From contig JASHWX010000192.1 in NCBI GenBank assembly GCA_030043815.1, forward strand, positions 1 through 14,715: DNA of 14,715 bases. The letters run 5' to 3'. This document shows, piece after piece, positions 1-5,940 of the stretch. Each line of letters begins with the position of its first letter. Positions within the stretch are counted from its first letter, which is position 1. The notes under the pieces were generated by a model, which was given only the letters and a program-made list of their open reading frames with translations, did no database searches and was not told where the DNA came from. The DNA comes from Candidatus Rhabdochlamydia sp. GTDB lineage: Bacteria; Chlamydiota; Chlamydiia; Chlamydiales; Rhabdochlamydiaceae. The translations under genes and the position numbers were made by a program.

Positions 1-657
1 TGGAAACACCACCGAGGCAAAGGCAATGTCAACAGCGGCTATCTCGGCATCTATGCCGATTACGAAAACGAACCGGTTTATATTGAACTTGGCGCAATCG
101 GAGGCATCAACGGCTACTATTCCAAACGCAACATCAAATTCCCTGGAATCGACCGGCATGCCACGAACCATCACCTCGGATTTGATTTCACGGGGCATCT
201 CGGCGGCGGCGGCGACATCCGCCTCGGCGCTTATTATTTAAAGCCCTACACAAATATCGATTACCTCTACCTCTATCAGGAAAACTTTTCCGAGCACGGT
301 GCGCAAGATTTAAATCTCACCGTCTCTGCAAGGCACACCAATATGCTCCGCTCAGAAGTAGGAGTCAGCATTTCCCGCAGTTATAAAACCCCTGCCGGCT
401 GTTGGATGCCGACACTTTTCTTAAGCGGCATCAACGAGTGCTACCTGCGCAAACGCCATTATAAATCCCGCTTCCAAGGCGAGACCCTGCATTTCTTGGT
501 CAGGACCTTCAGCAATCCCATTTACCTCGTCTCCCCCGGCTTCGACTTCACCTTCATGATCGATGAAGGGCTTTCCTTGTCCCTGCGCTACAGCGCAGAG
601 CTAAATAGCGAAATTGCCACACAAAAGGGCGACGTGCGTTTCGAGTGGTTCTTCTAA
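1..657 (+). CDS. Autotransporter (Pmp-like) outer-membrane beta-barrel, C-terminal part
   Basis: The reading frame is open from the first base, so the gene starts outside the window; 218 residues remain. They show the alternating polar/aromatic strand pattern of an autotransporter translocator barrel: WKHHRGKGNVNSGYLGIYAD at the start, then repeated strands such as IELGAIGGINGYYS, IRLGAYYLKPYTNIDYLYL and LRSEVGVSISR, and a final strand VRFEWFF. A terminal aromatic residue is the typical C-terminal signal read by the BAM complex. In the family, this barrel anchors an N-terminal passenger domain (adhesin or polymorphic membrane protein in chlamydiae) in the outer membrane. The passenger is not in the window, so its role cannot be told. 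The gene converges on the GT90 gene at 740-1828, with 82 bp between the two stops. The family call is fairly sure; the Pmp subfamily is an inference from the likely host. Confidence 0.8.
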   Translation, partial: WKHHRGKGNVNSGYLGIYADYENEPVYIELGAIGGINGYYSKRNIKFPGIDRHATNHHLGFDFTGHLGGGGDIRLGAYYLKPYTNIDYLYLYQENFSEHGAQDLNLTVSARHTNMLRSEVGVSISRSYKTPAGCWMPTLFLSGINECYLRKRHYKSRFQGETLHFLVRTFSNPIYLVSPGFDFTFMIDEGLSLSLRYSAELNSEIATQKGDVRFEWFF

Positions 658-669
658 GACTTTGGGATA

Positions 670-742
670 AACGCAAAGACGCGAAGGGACGCGGAGACGC
701 TAAGAGAAAAAAAAGATCGCCCTCTTTGCGTTGATTCTCTTA
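670..742. repeat. Degenerate ACGC-purine repeat with inverted arms between convergent genes
   Basis: Four near copies of a unit resembling ACGCRRAGAC run from 670 to about 703 (acgcaaag, acgcgaag, acgcggag, acgctaag), followed by an A-rich tract at 706-714. The motif AACGCAAAG at 670-678 reappears inverted as CTTTGCGTT at 724-732, and TAAGAGA at 701-707 reappears inverted as TCTCTTA at 736-742. The inverted copy runs into the stop codon of the GT90 gene. It lies between two convergent stops. There is no clean stem followed by a T-run on either strand, so it is not called as a terminator. Confidence 0.5.
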
Positions 743-1828
743 AAGAGCCGCATATTTGAGCAGCAAGCGGTAAAAATAGACGATGAGTGCTTCGTTGGAG
801 AGATGCTCTTGAGCAAATGCGTGTCCTTCATCGGCAATCCGCTTTGCTTCTGAATCGTGATTTCTCACCCATGCCATTTTCTCCTCGAAATTTGACAAAT
901 CGAGCGCGAACGGCACATAGTGCACGTTTGGCTTCACCCCTTTGTAAAACCATTCGACAAAAGGGGAATCGCTCTTCATCACTGTGCAATTGGAAAGAAG
1001 CTGCCACCAAAAATTGGAAGCAAATGAATTTCCATCAATGGAGACGAGATACTTGTATTTGACAAAGTCCACCGGATATTGCCACATCTCGAACAGACCG
1101 TATTGCTCCATGCATTTCTTGACATCTTCCTGAAGGTCGTAAGGCAAAGTGAATGCAGCATCGACAAGATCAGGGCGCTCTTTTGAAAGAAGCACCAAGC
1201 GCGACCTCGGTTTTAAATCCCAGCCATAGGGAGGATAATATCCGCCCGATGTCATGCCCCGCCAAAAAGCAATATCGGTCTTTTGATGCCAGGGAGAATG
1301 CTCGCTTGTCCAGCTGATGTCGTTGAATAAACGCTGCCGATAGGAAAAAAAACGGAATTCCGGATAAAGCACGCCCCAGGGATTGCCTTTAAGCTTGCAC
1401 ATCGTAAACACAGGGCAATGCGTCTTTTCTAAGAAAAGGGGATTATCGTACGAGTCCCATAAAGAAACCAAAAAATCGAGATCAGGGAGCCCCAGATGCT
1501 GAGCAATCTCCTCCAGCGCCTCCACCACCCACGTAATCCTCGCATCATCTATGTTGCACGCTGTCTCAAATGAAACGCGATTGTTCACCACGCGATACCG
1601 CACAAAGGATGCGAGCTGACCCGATGGGATCGAATAGACATCGCGAATCGTCGCATTGATCGCTTCCGGGGACACATCTTTCTTCCCAAATGGCGCTAAA
1701 TCCTCTTCGATCTGCCTCTTCATCCAATCTGGCAAAGGCTGTGAGAGCTTCGATCGAATTTTCTCCCAAGAAAGTTCCAAACCGTTTAACTTTGATGCCA
1801 ATATGCAAAAAATTATCAGCAAGATCAT
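740..1828 (-). CDS. GT90 (CAP10/LpsA-like) glycosyltransferase with signal peptide
   Basis: This 362-residue protein belongs to the CAP10/POGLUT family, which transfers sugars such as glucose or xylose from UDP-sugars to proteins or polysaccharides. Visible marks: D125 in LVSLWDSYDNP at the site of the POGLUT1/Rumi catalytic Asp, PVFTMCK at 139-145, FWRG at 188-191, the KYKYLVSIDG stretch at 257-266, VEWF at 291-294 and HYVP at 303-306. The start at 1828 is chosen because AGGAG at 1840-1836 sits 7 nt upstream. It gives a hydrophobic N terminus (MILLIIFCILASKLNG) without charge. An upstream ATG at 1849 would add GKRSKK, a better signal-peptide n-region but without a good ribosome site, so the start is not settled. 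A further upstream ATG at 1930 is unlikely. The first codons overlap the divergent paralogue at 1803-2759. Family sure; substrate unknown. Confidence 0.82.
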   Translation of the reverse strand: MILLIIFCILASKLNGLELSWEKIRSKLSQPLPDWMKRQIEEDLAPFGKKDVSPEAINATIRDVYSIPSGQLASFVRYRVVNNRVSFETACNIDDARITWVVEALEEIAQHLGLPDLDFLVSLWDSYDNPLFLEKTHCPVFTMCKLKGNPWGVLYPEFRFFSYRQRLFNDISWTSEHSPWHQKTDIAFWRGMTSGGYYPPYGWDLKPRSRLVLLSKERPDLVDAAFTLPYDLQEDVKKCMEQYGLFEMWQYPVDFVKYKYLVSIDGNSFASNFWWQLLSNCTVMKSDSPFVEWFYKGVKPNVHYVPFALDLSNFEEKMAWVRNHDSEAKRIADEGHAFAQEHLSNEALIVYFYRLLLKYAAL

Positions 1829-2759
1829 CTTTTTGCTCCTCTTTCCCATTCTCGCTCGGGGCGATGTTGCGACCTGTTTACAAACTCTAAAAAACATGCA
1901 AGGGATCGAAGCCAGCGGGCTTGTGCGCATCCGCTACTCTCAAGGCACAACCCTTTGCGAACCTCTATTTCCCCTCACCTCGGATCAATCCATCACGCTT
2001 CAAGGTTTTCTCTCCTCTTTGCTTCTTCTCGACTCCCTTCCTGATCTCGACCTGATTTTGTCCTTAGGTCCTTCGTTCGACCGCCCGCTTCTTCTAATGA
2101 AGACAACTGTTCCCATTTTTGCATTCAGCAAAGAAAAACATAATCACAAAGTCATCCTCATCCCGCGGATTCAATCGGCAAGAGAATTCCCCTCCGACTG
2201 GGATCATAAAAAAGAGATCGCCATGTGGCGAGGATATGCCACTGACGGCGATTACCGCTATTACGACTGGGATTTCAAGCCCCGCGCGCGCCTCGCCCTC
2301 CAATCCCGCTTCCATCGCGATCTGCTCGATGCCGCGATCGTCTCCTCCCCGTCCCTCGATCCTTACATCTCTCGCTGGCTCGACAATTTGACTATCCTCT
2401 CCCCTTTCATCCCGCCCGAGCAGATGGCCCAGTGCAAATACCTCATTGCCTTAGATGGCAAAGCTGCGCCAACCAGTTTAGAGTGGCAGCTCTTTTCCCA
2501 CAGCTTGATTTTCAAAGCCGACTCCAACCAAATCGAATGGTTTCACGATCTTCTCATTCCCGGCACTCATTATATCCCTTTTGATCCCTTGCGCATCGAT
2601 GAGCTGCTCGAAAAGATCGCCTGGGCAAAATCTCATGACGCAGAAGCCAAACAAATCGCCGAAAACGGCTATCTCTTCGCAGAGGAGCATTTGAGCACGG
2701 AGAGCCGCCTGCGCTATCTCCTTCAATTGCTGGTGAATTTTTCTAATTCTTTCGAGTGA
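1803..2759 (+). CDS. GT90 (CAP10-like) glycosyltransferase paralogue, divergent
   Basis: This 318-residue protein is a paralogue of the product of 740-1828. They align without difficulty at PDLDLILSL (80-88) against PDLDFLVSL, MWRGYATDGDY (141-151) against FWRGMTSGGYY, KPRARLAL (159-166) against KPRSRLVL, IEWF (244-247) against VEWF, HYIPF (256-260) against HYVPF, and the C-terminal SHDAEAKQIAENGYLFAEEHLS. It is about 45 residues shorter near the N terminus. The start at 1803 gives a good signal peptide (MQKIISKIIFLLLFPILARG, plausible cut after ARG). No Shine-Dalgarno is seen there, but earlier in-frame residues only mirror the antisense gene. At the catalytic Asp position it has Pro90 (LSLGPSFDRP). 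Its 3' end overlaps the convergent gene at 2723-3595 by 37 bp. It may be a diverged or inactive GT90. Confidence 0.78.
   Translation: MQKIISKIIFLLLFPILARGDVATCLQTLKNMQGIEASGLVRIRYSQGTTLCEPLFPLTSDQSITLQGFLSSLLLLDSLPDLDLILSLGPSFDRPLLLMKTTVPIFAFSKEKHNHKVILIPRIQSAREFPSDWDHKKEIAMWRGYATDGDYRYYDWDFKPRARLALQSRFHRDLLDAAIVSSPSLDPYISRWLDNLTILSPFIPPEQMAQCKYLIALDGKAAPTSLEWQLFSHSLIFKADSNQIEWFHDLLIPGTHYIPFDPLRIDELLEKIAWAKSHDAEAKQIAENGYLFAEEHLSTESRLRYLLQLLVNFSNSFE
1836..1840 (-). promoter_or_regulatory. Ribosome binding site fixing the GT90 start at 1828
   Basis: On the minus strand the bases read AGAGGAG and then 7 nt to the ATG at 1828. The same bases encode Lys-Arg-Ser if translation began at the in-frame ATG at 1849, so the site also decides whether the protein has a charged n-region. 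It lies inside the 5' coding part of the plus-strand paralogue. Confidence 0.6.
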
Positions 2760-3595
2760 ATGTGGAGGTTGTTGATGCGGTATTTTTTGTTGAGGAAGTG
2801 AAGATAGGGAATGCGTCTTCCCTGCTCGTCGATTTCCCAGGAATATTCGAAATGACGCGGATCAAATACGCTATTCCAATTGACAAATCCCGGTTTCGGA
2901 ACACCGCAGAGAATAGGGTCAACCCCTCCAAGGTATTGGCCCAATGCGGCTCCGTCAAAGATCGATTCAAAGTCATCGACATGTTCGGCGAAACGTTGAA
3001 GCTTTTCGGAATACTCTGCAGGAATAATGGGAAGGTCTTGTATCATTTTTTTCTGGCGCAACTGACCAAAAATCCACATATCCGTGTGTCCCATGCCTCC
3101 CATTTCAGCAAAGAACGGCATGAGAGAGTGCAGGGCCTCTTTGTTTGGGATATAGACAATTCCTGGAACACCTTCTCCATCATTTAAAAATGTGCCGCCG
3201 ACACTCGAATAGAAATTAAACGCTGAAAGCATCTTTTCTAATTCAAAGTAGATCATCACATCATTTTCCAGATGAATCACGTGGTCTAAGTCATACTGCA
3301 TTAAAAATTCATCCAGATAGAAGAAGCGCTCCACGACATAGCGCCAATATCCTGGATGGGGATATCGAATCAGATAATCGCTATGCTGTTGTGAACGCGG
3401 CAGGGTTTCATAAGGAATTTTATGCACAGGGATTTGAAGGTGGGACAATGCACTTCCAGAGCTGATCATGTAAATCGCCTGATCAGGATTGAACGCGCGC
3501 GCCTGCTGAATCGCAATCGGTGCATATTTGGGAAGCTCATCTCCGATATGCACAAACACAATCGCCGAGGCTAAGATCGTCCCCAAGAATGCCAT
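2723..3595 (-). CDS. Putative GT-A-fold glycosyltransferase, family not recognised
   Basis: I do not recognise a named family for this 290-residue protein. It has glycosyltransferase-like architecture: a first beta strand with AIVFVHIGDELPKYAPIAIQ (11-30), a second strand AIYMISS (40-46), then HLENDVMIY (108-116), where E110-N111-D112 stands where a DxD-type metal/nucleotide-sugar motif is expected, then GGTFLNDGEGVPG and a late IHSKELEKF (279-287). FDGAALGQYLGG at 213-224 could be an acceptor-side segment. The short N terminus (MAFLGTILASAIVF) is weakly hydrophobic and partly forms the first strand, so export is unclear. It is the last gene of the minus-strand unit, starts 25 nt inside the preceding gene without an obvious ribosome site, suggesting translational coupling, and overlaps the convergent GT90 gene by 37 bp at its end. 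Confidence 0.65.
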   Translation of the reverse strand: MAFLGTILASAIVFVHIGDELPKYAPIAIQQARAFNPDQAIYMISSGSALSHLQIPVHKIPYETLPRSQQHSDYLIRYPHPGYWRYVVERFFYLDEFLMQYDLDHVIHLENDVMIYFELEKMLSAFNFYSSVGGTFLNDGEGVPGIVYIPNKEALHSLMPFFAEMGGMGHTDMWIFGQLRQKKMIQDLPIIPAEYSEKLQRFAEHVDDFESIFDGAALGQYLGGVDPILCGVPKPGFVNWNSVFDPRHFEYSWEIDEQGRRIPYLHFLNKKYRINNLHIHSKELEKFTSN

Positions 3596-4437
3596 GCGAT
3601 AAAGTGATAGTCTTTTTGCCGGTAATCTTCAAGATGTTTCAGAGAACCGATATTGTCCCACTTAAGCAGCCGCACATGCACCTGATCGTAGCGTGCTACA
3701 AGGAAATTAAAGTAGATCTCATATTCTGACATGCAAGGATCGTAAACATTCTTCAGATCGATGCAAAGACATAGCGCTTTCCAAACCGGCATCCGATGCC
3801 TTTCTTCAATCATATTGAAAAGATCGTCTATCACACACCGCTGCATCACCATGTGATGAGAAATCCCCGAATATTGCGTTTCCCTCTTTAGCCAAGGAAT
3901 AAGTCGGCGCATGTGATCGAAGTAAGGGGAATAATACTCCCCTGCTGCGGTCAGATACGGCGCCCCATCGGAATCGATGAATGTTGTGGGGTTGAGGAAG
4001 ATCACATCCGCATCGAGAACAAGAATGTTAGGAGATATGTCGGGAATCACTGACAGGGCATATAATTTCAGCATCTGTTGATAGATCCAGCCCAAGCGGC
4101 TGTATCCGGAATTGGCGCATCGCGTCATGTACTCCAACGCAGCGTTGCGGTCTTGTTGAAAAAGAGCCAGCGCAATATCGGATTTGCGAAAGGGAAACCG
4201 CCTTTCATCAAACCACTCGGCATTTTCTGTAAGCTTTTCCTCGGAAATGACGATAATGCGACGGATTCCCTGGCCATTGGTGCGAATCCCCTCAATGCAG
4301 AGCTCCAGCGAGACTTTGTCCTTGATTGTGCAAGGGATCACGACATCGATGGGATCATCCGTAAAAGGGTAGTTCACTTTTTCTACACTATGCAACAGTG
4401 AAACCAGAACCACCAAAAATAACGATAATATTTTCAC
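3571..4437 (-). CDS. DUF6492-like glycosyltransferase with signal peptide
   Basis: This 288-residue protein looks like the DUF6492 type of predicted glycosyltransferase. Visible marks: IDVVIPCTIKDKVSLELCIE (30-49) as the Rossmann-like first strand and helix, GWIYQQMLKLYA (116-127), the metal-binding type LDADVIFLNP (141-150; D142, D144), AAGEYYSPYF (164-173), SHHMVMQR (193-200) and SEYEIYFNF (237-245). The N terminus MKILSLFLVVLVSLLHS is a typical signal peptide or anchor with Lys2. The start codon is GTG (4437-4435), sharing one base with the TAG stop of the upstream fucosyltransferase-like gene; AGGTG lies 4 nt before it. The next gene begins inside its last 25 nt. Acceptor and sugar are unknown. 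The DUF6492 assignment comes from memory of its motifs. Confidence 0.7.
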   Translation of the reverse strand: MKILSLFLVVLVSLLHSVEKVNYPFTDDPIDVVIPCTIKDKVSLELCIEGIRTNGQGIRRIIVISEEKLTENAEWFDERRFPFRKSDIALALFQQDRNAALEYMTRCANSGYSRLGWIYQQMLKLYALSVIPDISPNILVLDADVIFLNPTTFIDSDGAPYLTAAGEYYSPYFDHMRRLIPWLKRETQYSGISHHMVMQRCVIDDLFNMIEERHRMPVWKALCLCIDLKNVYDPCMSEYEIYFNFLVARYDQVHVRLLKWDNIGSLKHLEDYRQKDYHFIAWHSWGRS

Positions 4438-5294
4438 TATTCACCTGAAATGCGTATCCAATCTTTGAGCACGATGTTGTCCGTCCCATGCTTCCACCAC
4501 GTCCCAAACCAACTCTCCGGGGTGATCACCACCTTATTGGGATTGCGGTTGAGATACGCCGCCCACCATGAGAAAGTCGAATTGCCCGTGATGATGTGTT
4601 TGCATAAACTCATCAAATACAAATCGTGCACGTAGTGATTACCTTCGATGAAAATCAGATTTTTTGCAATGTGGGAAAGATGCCTTTTGCACCAATCGAT
4701 CCGATCTGAGCAGAGAACAAAGAGAGAATCCGGAGGAAAAAAACCCACAGCTCTTTCATAATACTTAATCCCTGGAAATGCATGGAGCTCACCTGGGAGA
4801 GGCACATGGCCATAGTCTTTTATGAATGTCCTCACGTGGATGGCCACACTCTTTGGATGCGCGAGTATCTCAGGATATTTCAGTTCCAAATAATCCGTGA
4901 TTTCTACAGAAGGAGCAAAGAGGCGCAAAATCTCTTCTTTATGATGACTGAAATACCCTTCCGACTGAAAATACCCTTCGAGCTGCACATTCCGCATCGC
5001 CGGGATCGGGAATTGCACCTCCTCTTCATGATAAATCGACTCGACCATACCTTTGGGTTGGGAGGGATTCAACCGCCAAAACACATAGCGGAAGTTATCG
5101 GGAAGCCCCCACCAAGGGCACCCCGCCAGATCTGGAAAATAAGGCTCATAGCCATGATCGAGTGCATAAGAGAGAGTCGCTGCCACTTGGAACATTTGAT
5201 TTCCCAGTTCATATTGCAGTTTCCCGATCACAAAGAGCTTGTCCTCAGCAGCTTGAAGGCAGGAAAAAGAAAGGATCCACAACATTCGCTTCAT
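4437..5294 (-). CDS. GT11 alpha-1,2-fucosyltransferase-like protein with signal peptide
   Basis: This 285-residue protein has the layout of family GT11, which moves fucose from GDP-fucose onto a galactose 2-OH. Marks: GNQMFQVAATLSYAL (31-45), the family's N-terminal GDP-fucose loop; VQLEGYFQSEGYF (103-115); the basic AIHVR motif (151-155); and DLYLMSLCKHIITGNSTFSW (224-243), the most diagnostic stretch. The usual RRGDY after HV is here RTFIKDY, so the motif is only partly kept. The N terminus MKRMLWILSFSCLQAAEDK is a short signal peptide, unusual for GT11 enzymes, which work in the bacterial cytosol. It is the first gene of a three-gene unit with an apparent promoter directly upstream. Family sure; activity and linkage inferred. 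Confidence 0.83.
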   Translation of the reverse strand: MKRMLWILSFSCLQAAEDKLFVIGKLQYELGNQMFQVAATLSYALDHGYEPYFPDLAGCPWWGLPDNFRYVFWRLNPSQPKGMVESIYHEEEVQFPIPAMRNVQLEGYFQSEGYFSHHKEEILRLFAPSVEITDYLELKYPEILAHPKSVAIHVRTFIKDYGHVPLPGELHAFPGIKYYERAVGFFPPDSLFVLCSDRIDWCKRHLSHIAKNLIFIEGNHYVHDLYLMSLCKHIITGNSTFSWWAAYLNRNPNKVVITPESWFGTWWKHGTDNIVLKDWIRISGE

Positions 5295-5304
5295 AGCCTG
5301 TAGA

Positions 5305-5332
5305 ATTTTATAGAAATTGTTTCACAAGTCAA
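5305..5332 (-). promoter_or_regulatory. Housekeeping-sigma promoter of the GT11 operon
   Basis: On the minus strand TTGACT (5332-5327) is followed after 16 nt by TAAAAT (5310-5305), each five of six matches to the sigma-70/sigma-66 consensus. Only 10 nt separate the -10 box from the ATG at 5294, so transcription would begin about 3-5 nt before the start codon, giving a nearly leaderless mRNA. Confidence 0.55.
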
Positions 5333-5413
5333 GAGAAGCCTTGACGTGGCCACCACTCACTTTAAAGGAAGGGGCATCTGTCCTTCCTGCAATACTCGCC
5401 ATTTGCGTCATGC

Positions 5414-5587
5414 TACTTAGTCGGCCCTGAAGTATTGCTTTGCCGAAGATTTTCGATGATTTTTCGGCGATTTTCAATTTTTGCGAACGAATCTAACTTG
5501 AAGAAAGTTAAGGAGTTCGCAAAAGTTGAAAATCGCCAAAAAGGACGAAAAGATTTGGCGAATGAATACTTCAGGGCCGACTACTTA
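5414..5587. mobile_element. MITE-like palindromic element (162 bp) with target duplication
   Basis: The element spans 5420-5581 and is flanked by TACTTA at 5414-5419 and 5582-5587 (CTACTTA at 5413-5419 and 5581-5587 if one base of the terminal repeat is counted). The outer arms TAGTCGGCCCTGAAGTATT (5418-5436) and AATACTTCAGGGCCGACTA (5565-5583) are perfect inverted copies. The inner arms 5466-5488 and 5515-5537 match in 22 of 23 bases. The parts between them are imperfectly complementary, and the centre 5489-5514 holds a small TAACTT/AAGTTA hairpin. There is no coding capacity, so any movement would need a transposase in trans. The call rests on terminal repeats plus duplication seen here; family and copy number are unknown. 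Confidence 0.65.
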
Positions 5588-5590
5588 TAC

Positions 5591-5850
5591 CGTTATACCC
5601 AAACAACCTGAAAAATTGGTTTTTGGCTGCGTCGCCAGCCGCTGAATTTGAGACCCGCCTGCATCGCTCAACTTGTTCAAGTTGAGCCTGCTTCCCTTTC
5701 AAAAGAGCGAACCCCCGCTCTTTTGCAAGTGTCCGCAGCAGCGCCGGACTTCGCCTGGTTCAAATTCACGGCGTCCCTCCGGGCCCGGTTCGCTTCGCTC
5801 ACCTGCTTTCCTTAGAAAATGTCTATGGACATTTTCTAAGTGTTCGCAGC
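5591..5850. repeat. Chain of hairpin modules with shared flanks
   Basis: Three strong hairpins follow each other: 5666-5675/5678-5687 (10 bp possible, about 9 in practice), 5700-5709/5716-5725 (10 bp, loop AACCCC) and 5811-5823/5828-5840 (13 bp, loop TATG). Each is preceded by CCTGCAT or CCTGCTT (5658, 5687, 5802), and the last two are followed by AAGTGTYCGCAGC (5727-5739 and 5838-5850, 12 of 13 identical). The arms TGAATTTGA (5643-5651) and TCAAATTCA (5760-5768) enclose the first two hairpins and a GTCCG/CGGAC stem at 5731-5749. No convincing gene is seen. The whole behaves like an interspersed, structured repeat or a structured RNA. Confidence 0.5.
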
Positions 5851-5900
5851 CTTGGCATTTTCACTCTTTTTGAACGGTCGCAGTATATTTCTCCGACTCT

Positions 5901-5940
5901 CCTAAATAACTCAAACCGCTTGAGGGAATCCCTCAAGCGG
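5901..5940 (-). terminator. Terminator downstream of rpoC
   Basis: The arms CCGCTTGAGGG (5916-5926) and CCCTCAAGCGG (5930-5940) form a perfect 11-bp stem with a 3-nt loop, 12 bases after the rpoC stop. On the minus strand the stem is followed by TTTGAGTTATTT, a moderate T-rich tail. On the plus strand the tail is CTTTATTATCTTCT, so the hairpin might also work in the other direction. Confidence 0.75.

Noticed and set aside
343..657. Separate small gene starting at the ATG at 343
   Set aside because: The same frame is open back to base 1 and the barrel strand pattern continues without a break, so 343 is an internal Met.
1656..1802. Extended N terminus of the plus-strand GT90 gene from the ATG at 1656
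   Set aside because: The extra 49 residues are antisense to conserved codons of the other GT90 gene and are followed by an obvious signal peptide at 1803, which should be at the N terminus.
1829..1930. Extended start of the minus-strand GT90 gene at 1930
   Set aside because: It would place 34 residues before the hydrophobic segment and lacks a ribosome site, whereas AGGAG sits 7 nt before 1828. The ATG at 1849 remains possible.
5366..5388. Small AGGAAGG/CCTTCCT hairpin upstream of the GT11 operon
   Set aside because: It has a 7-bp stem and 9-nt loop without a T-tract, and lies upstream of the predicted promoter. Too little to call an operator or terminator.
5413..5587. CRISPR array or tRNA/rRNA gene in the gap behind rpoC
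   Set aside because: The palindromes are not regularly spaced identical repeats, and no cloverleaf with the T-loop GGTTCRANYCC pattern or rRNA wording was found; the GGTTCAAATTC at 5758-5768 lacks the matching acceptor and anticodon arms.
5673..5873. Small plus-strand open frame of 66 codons in the gap behind rpoC
   Set aside because: It runs straight through the perfect hairpins and their repeated flanks, so its residues follow from the palindromes. No ribosome site or family is seen.
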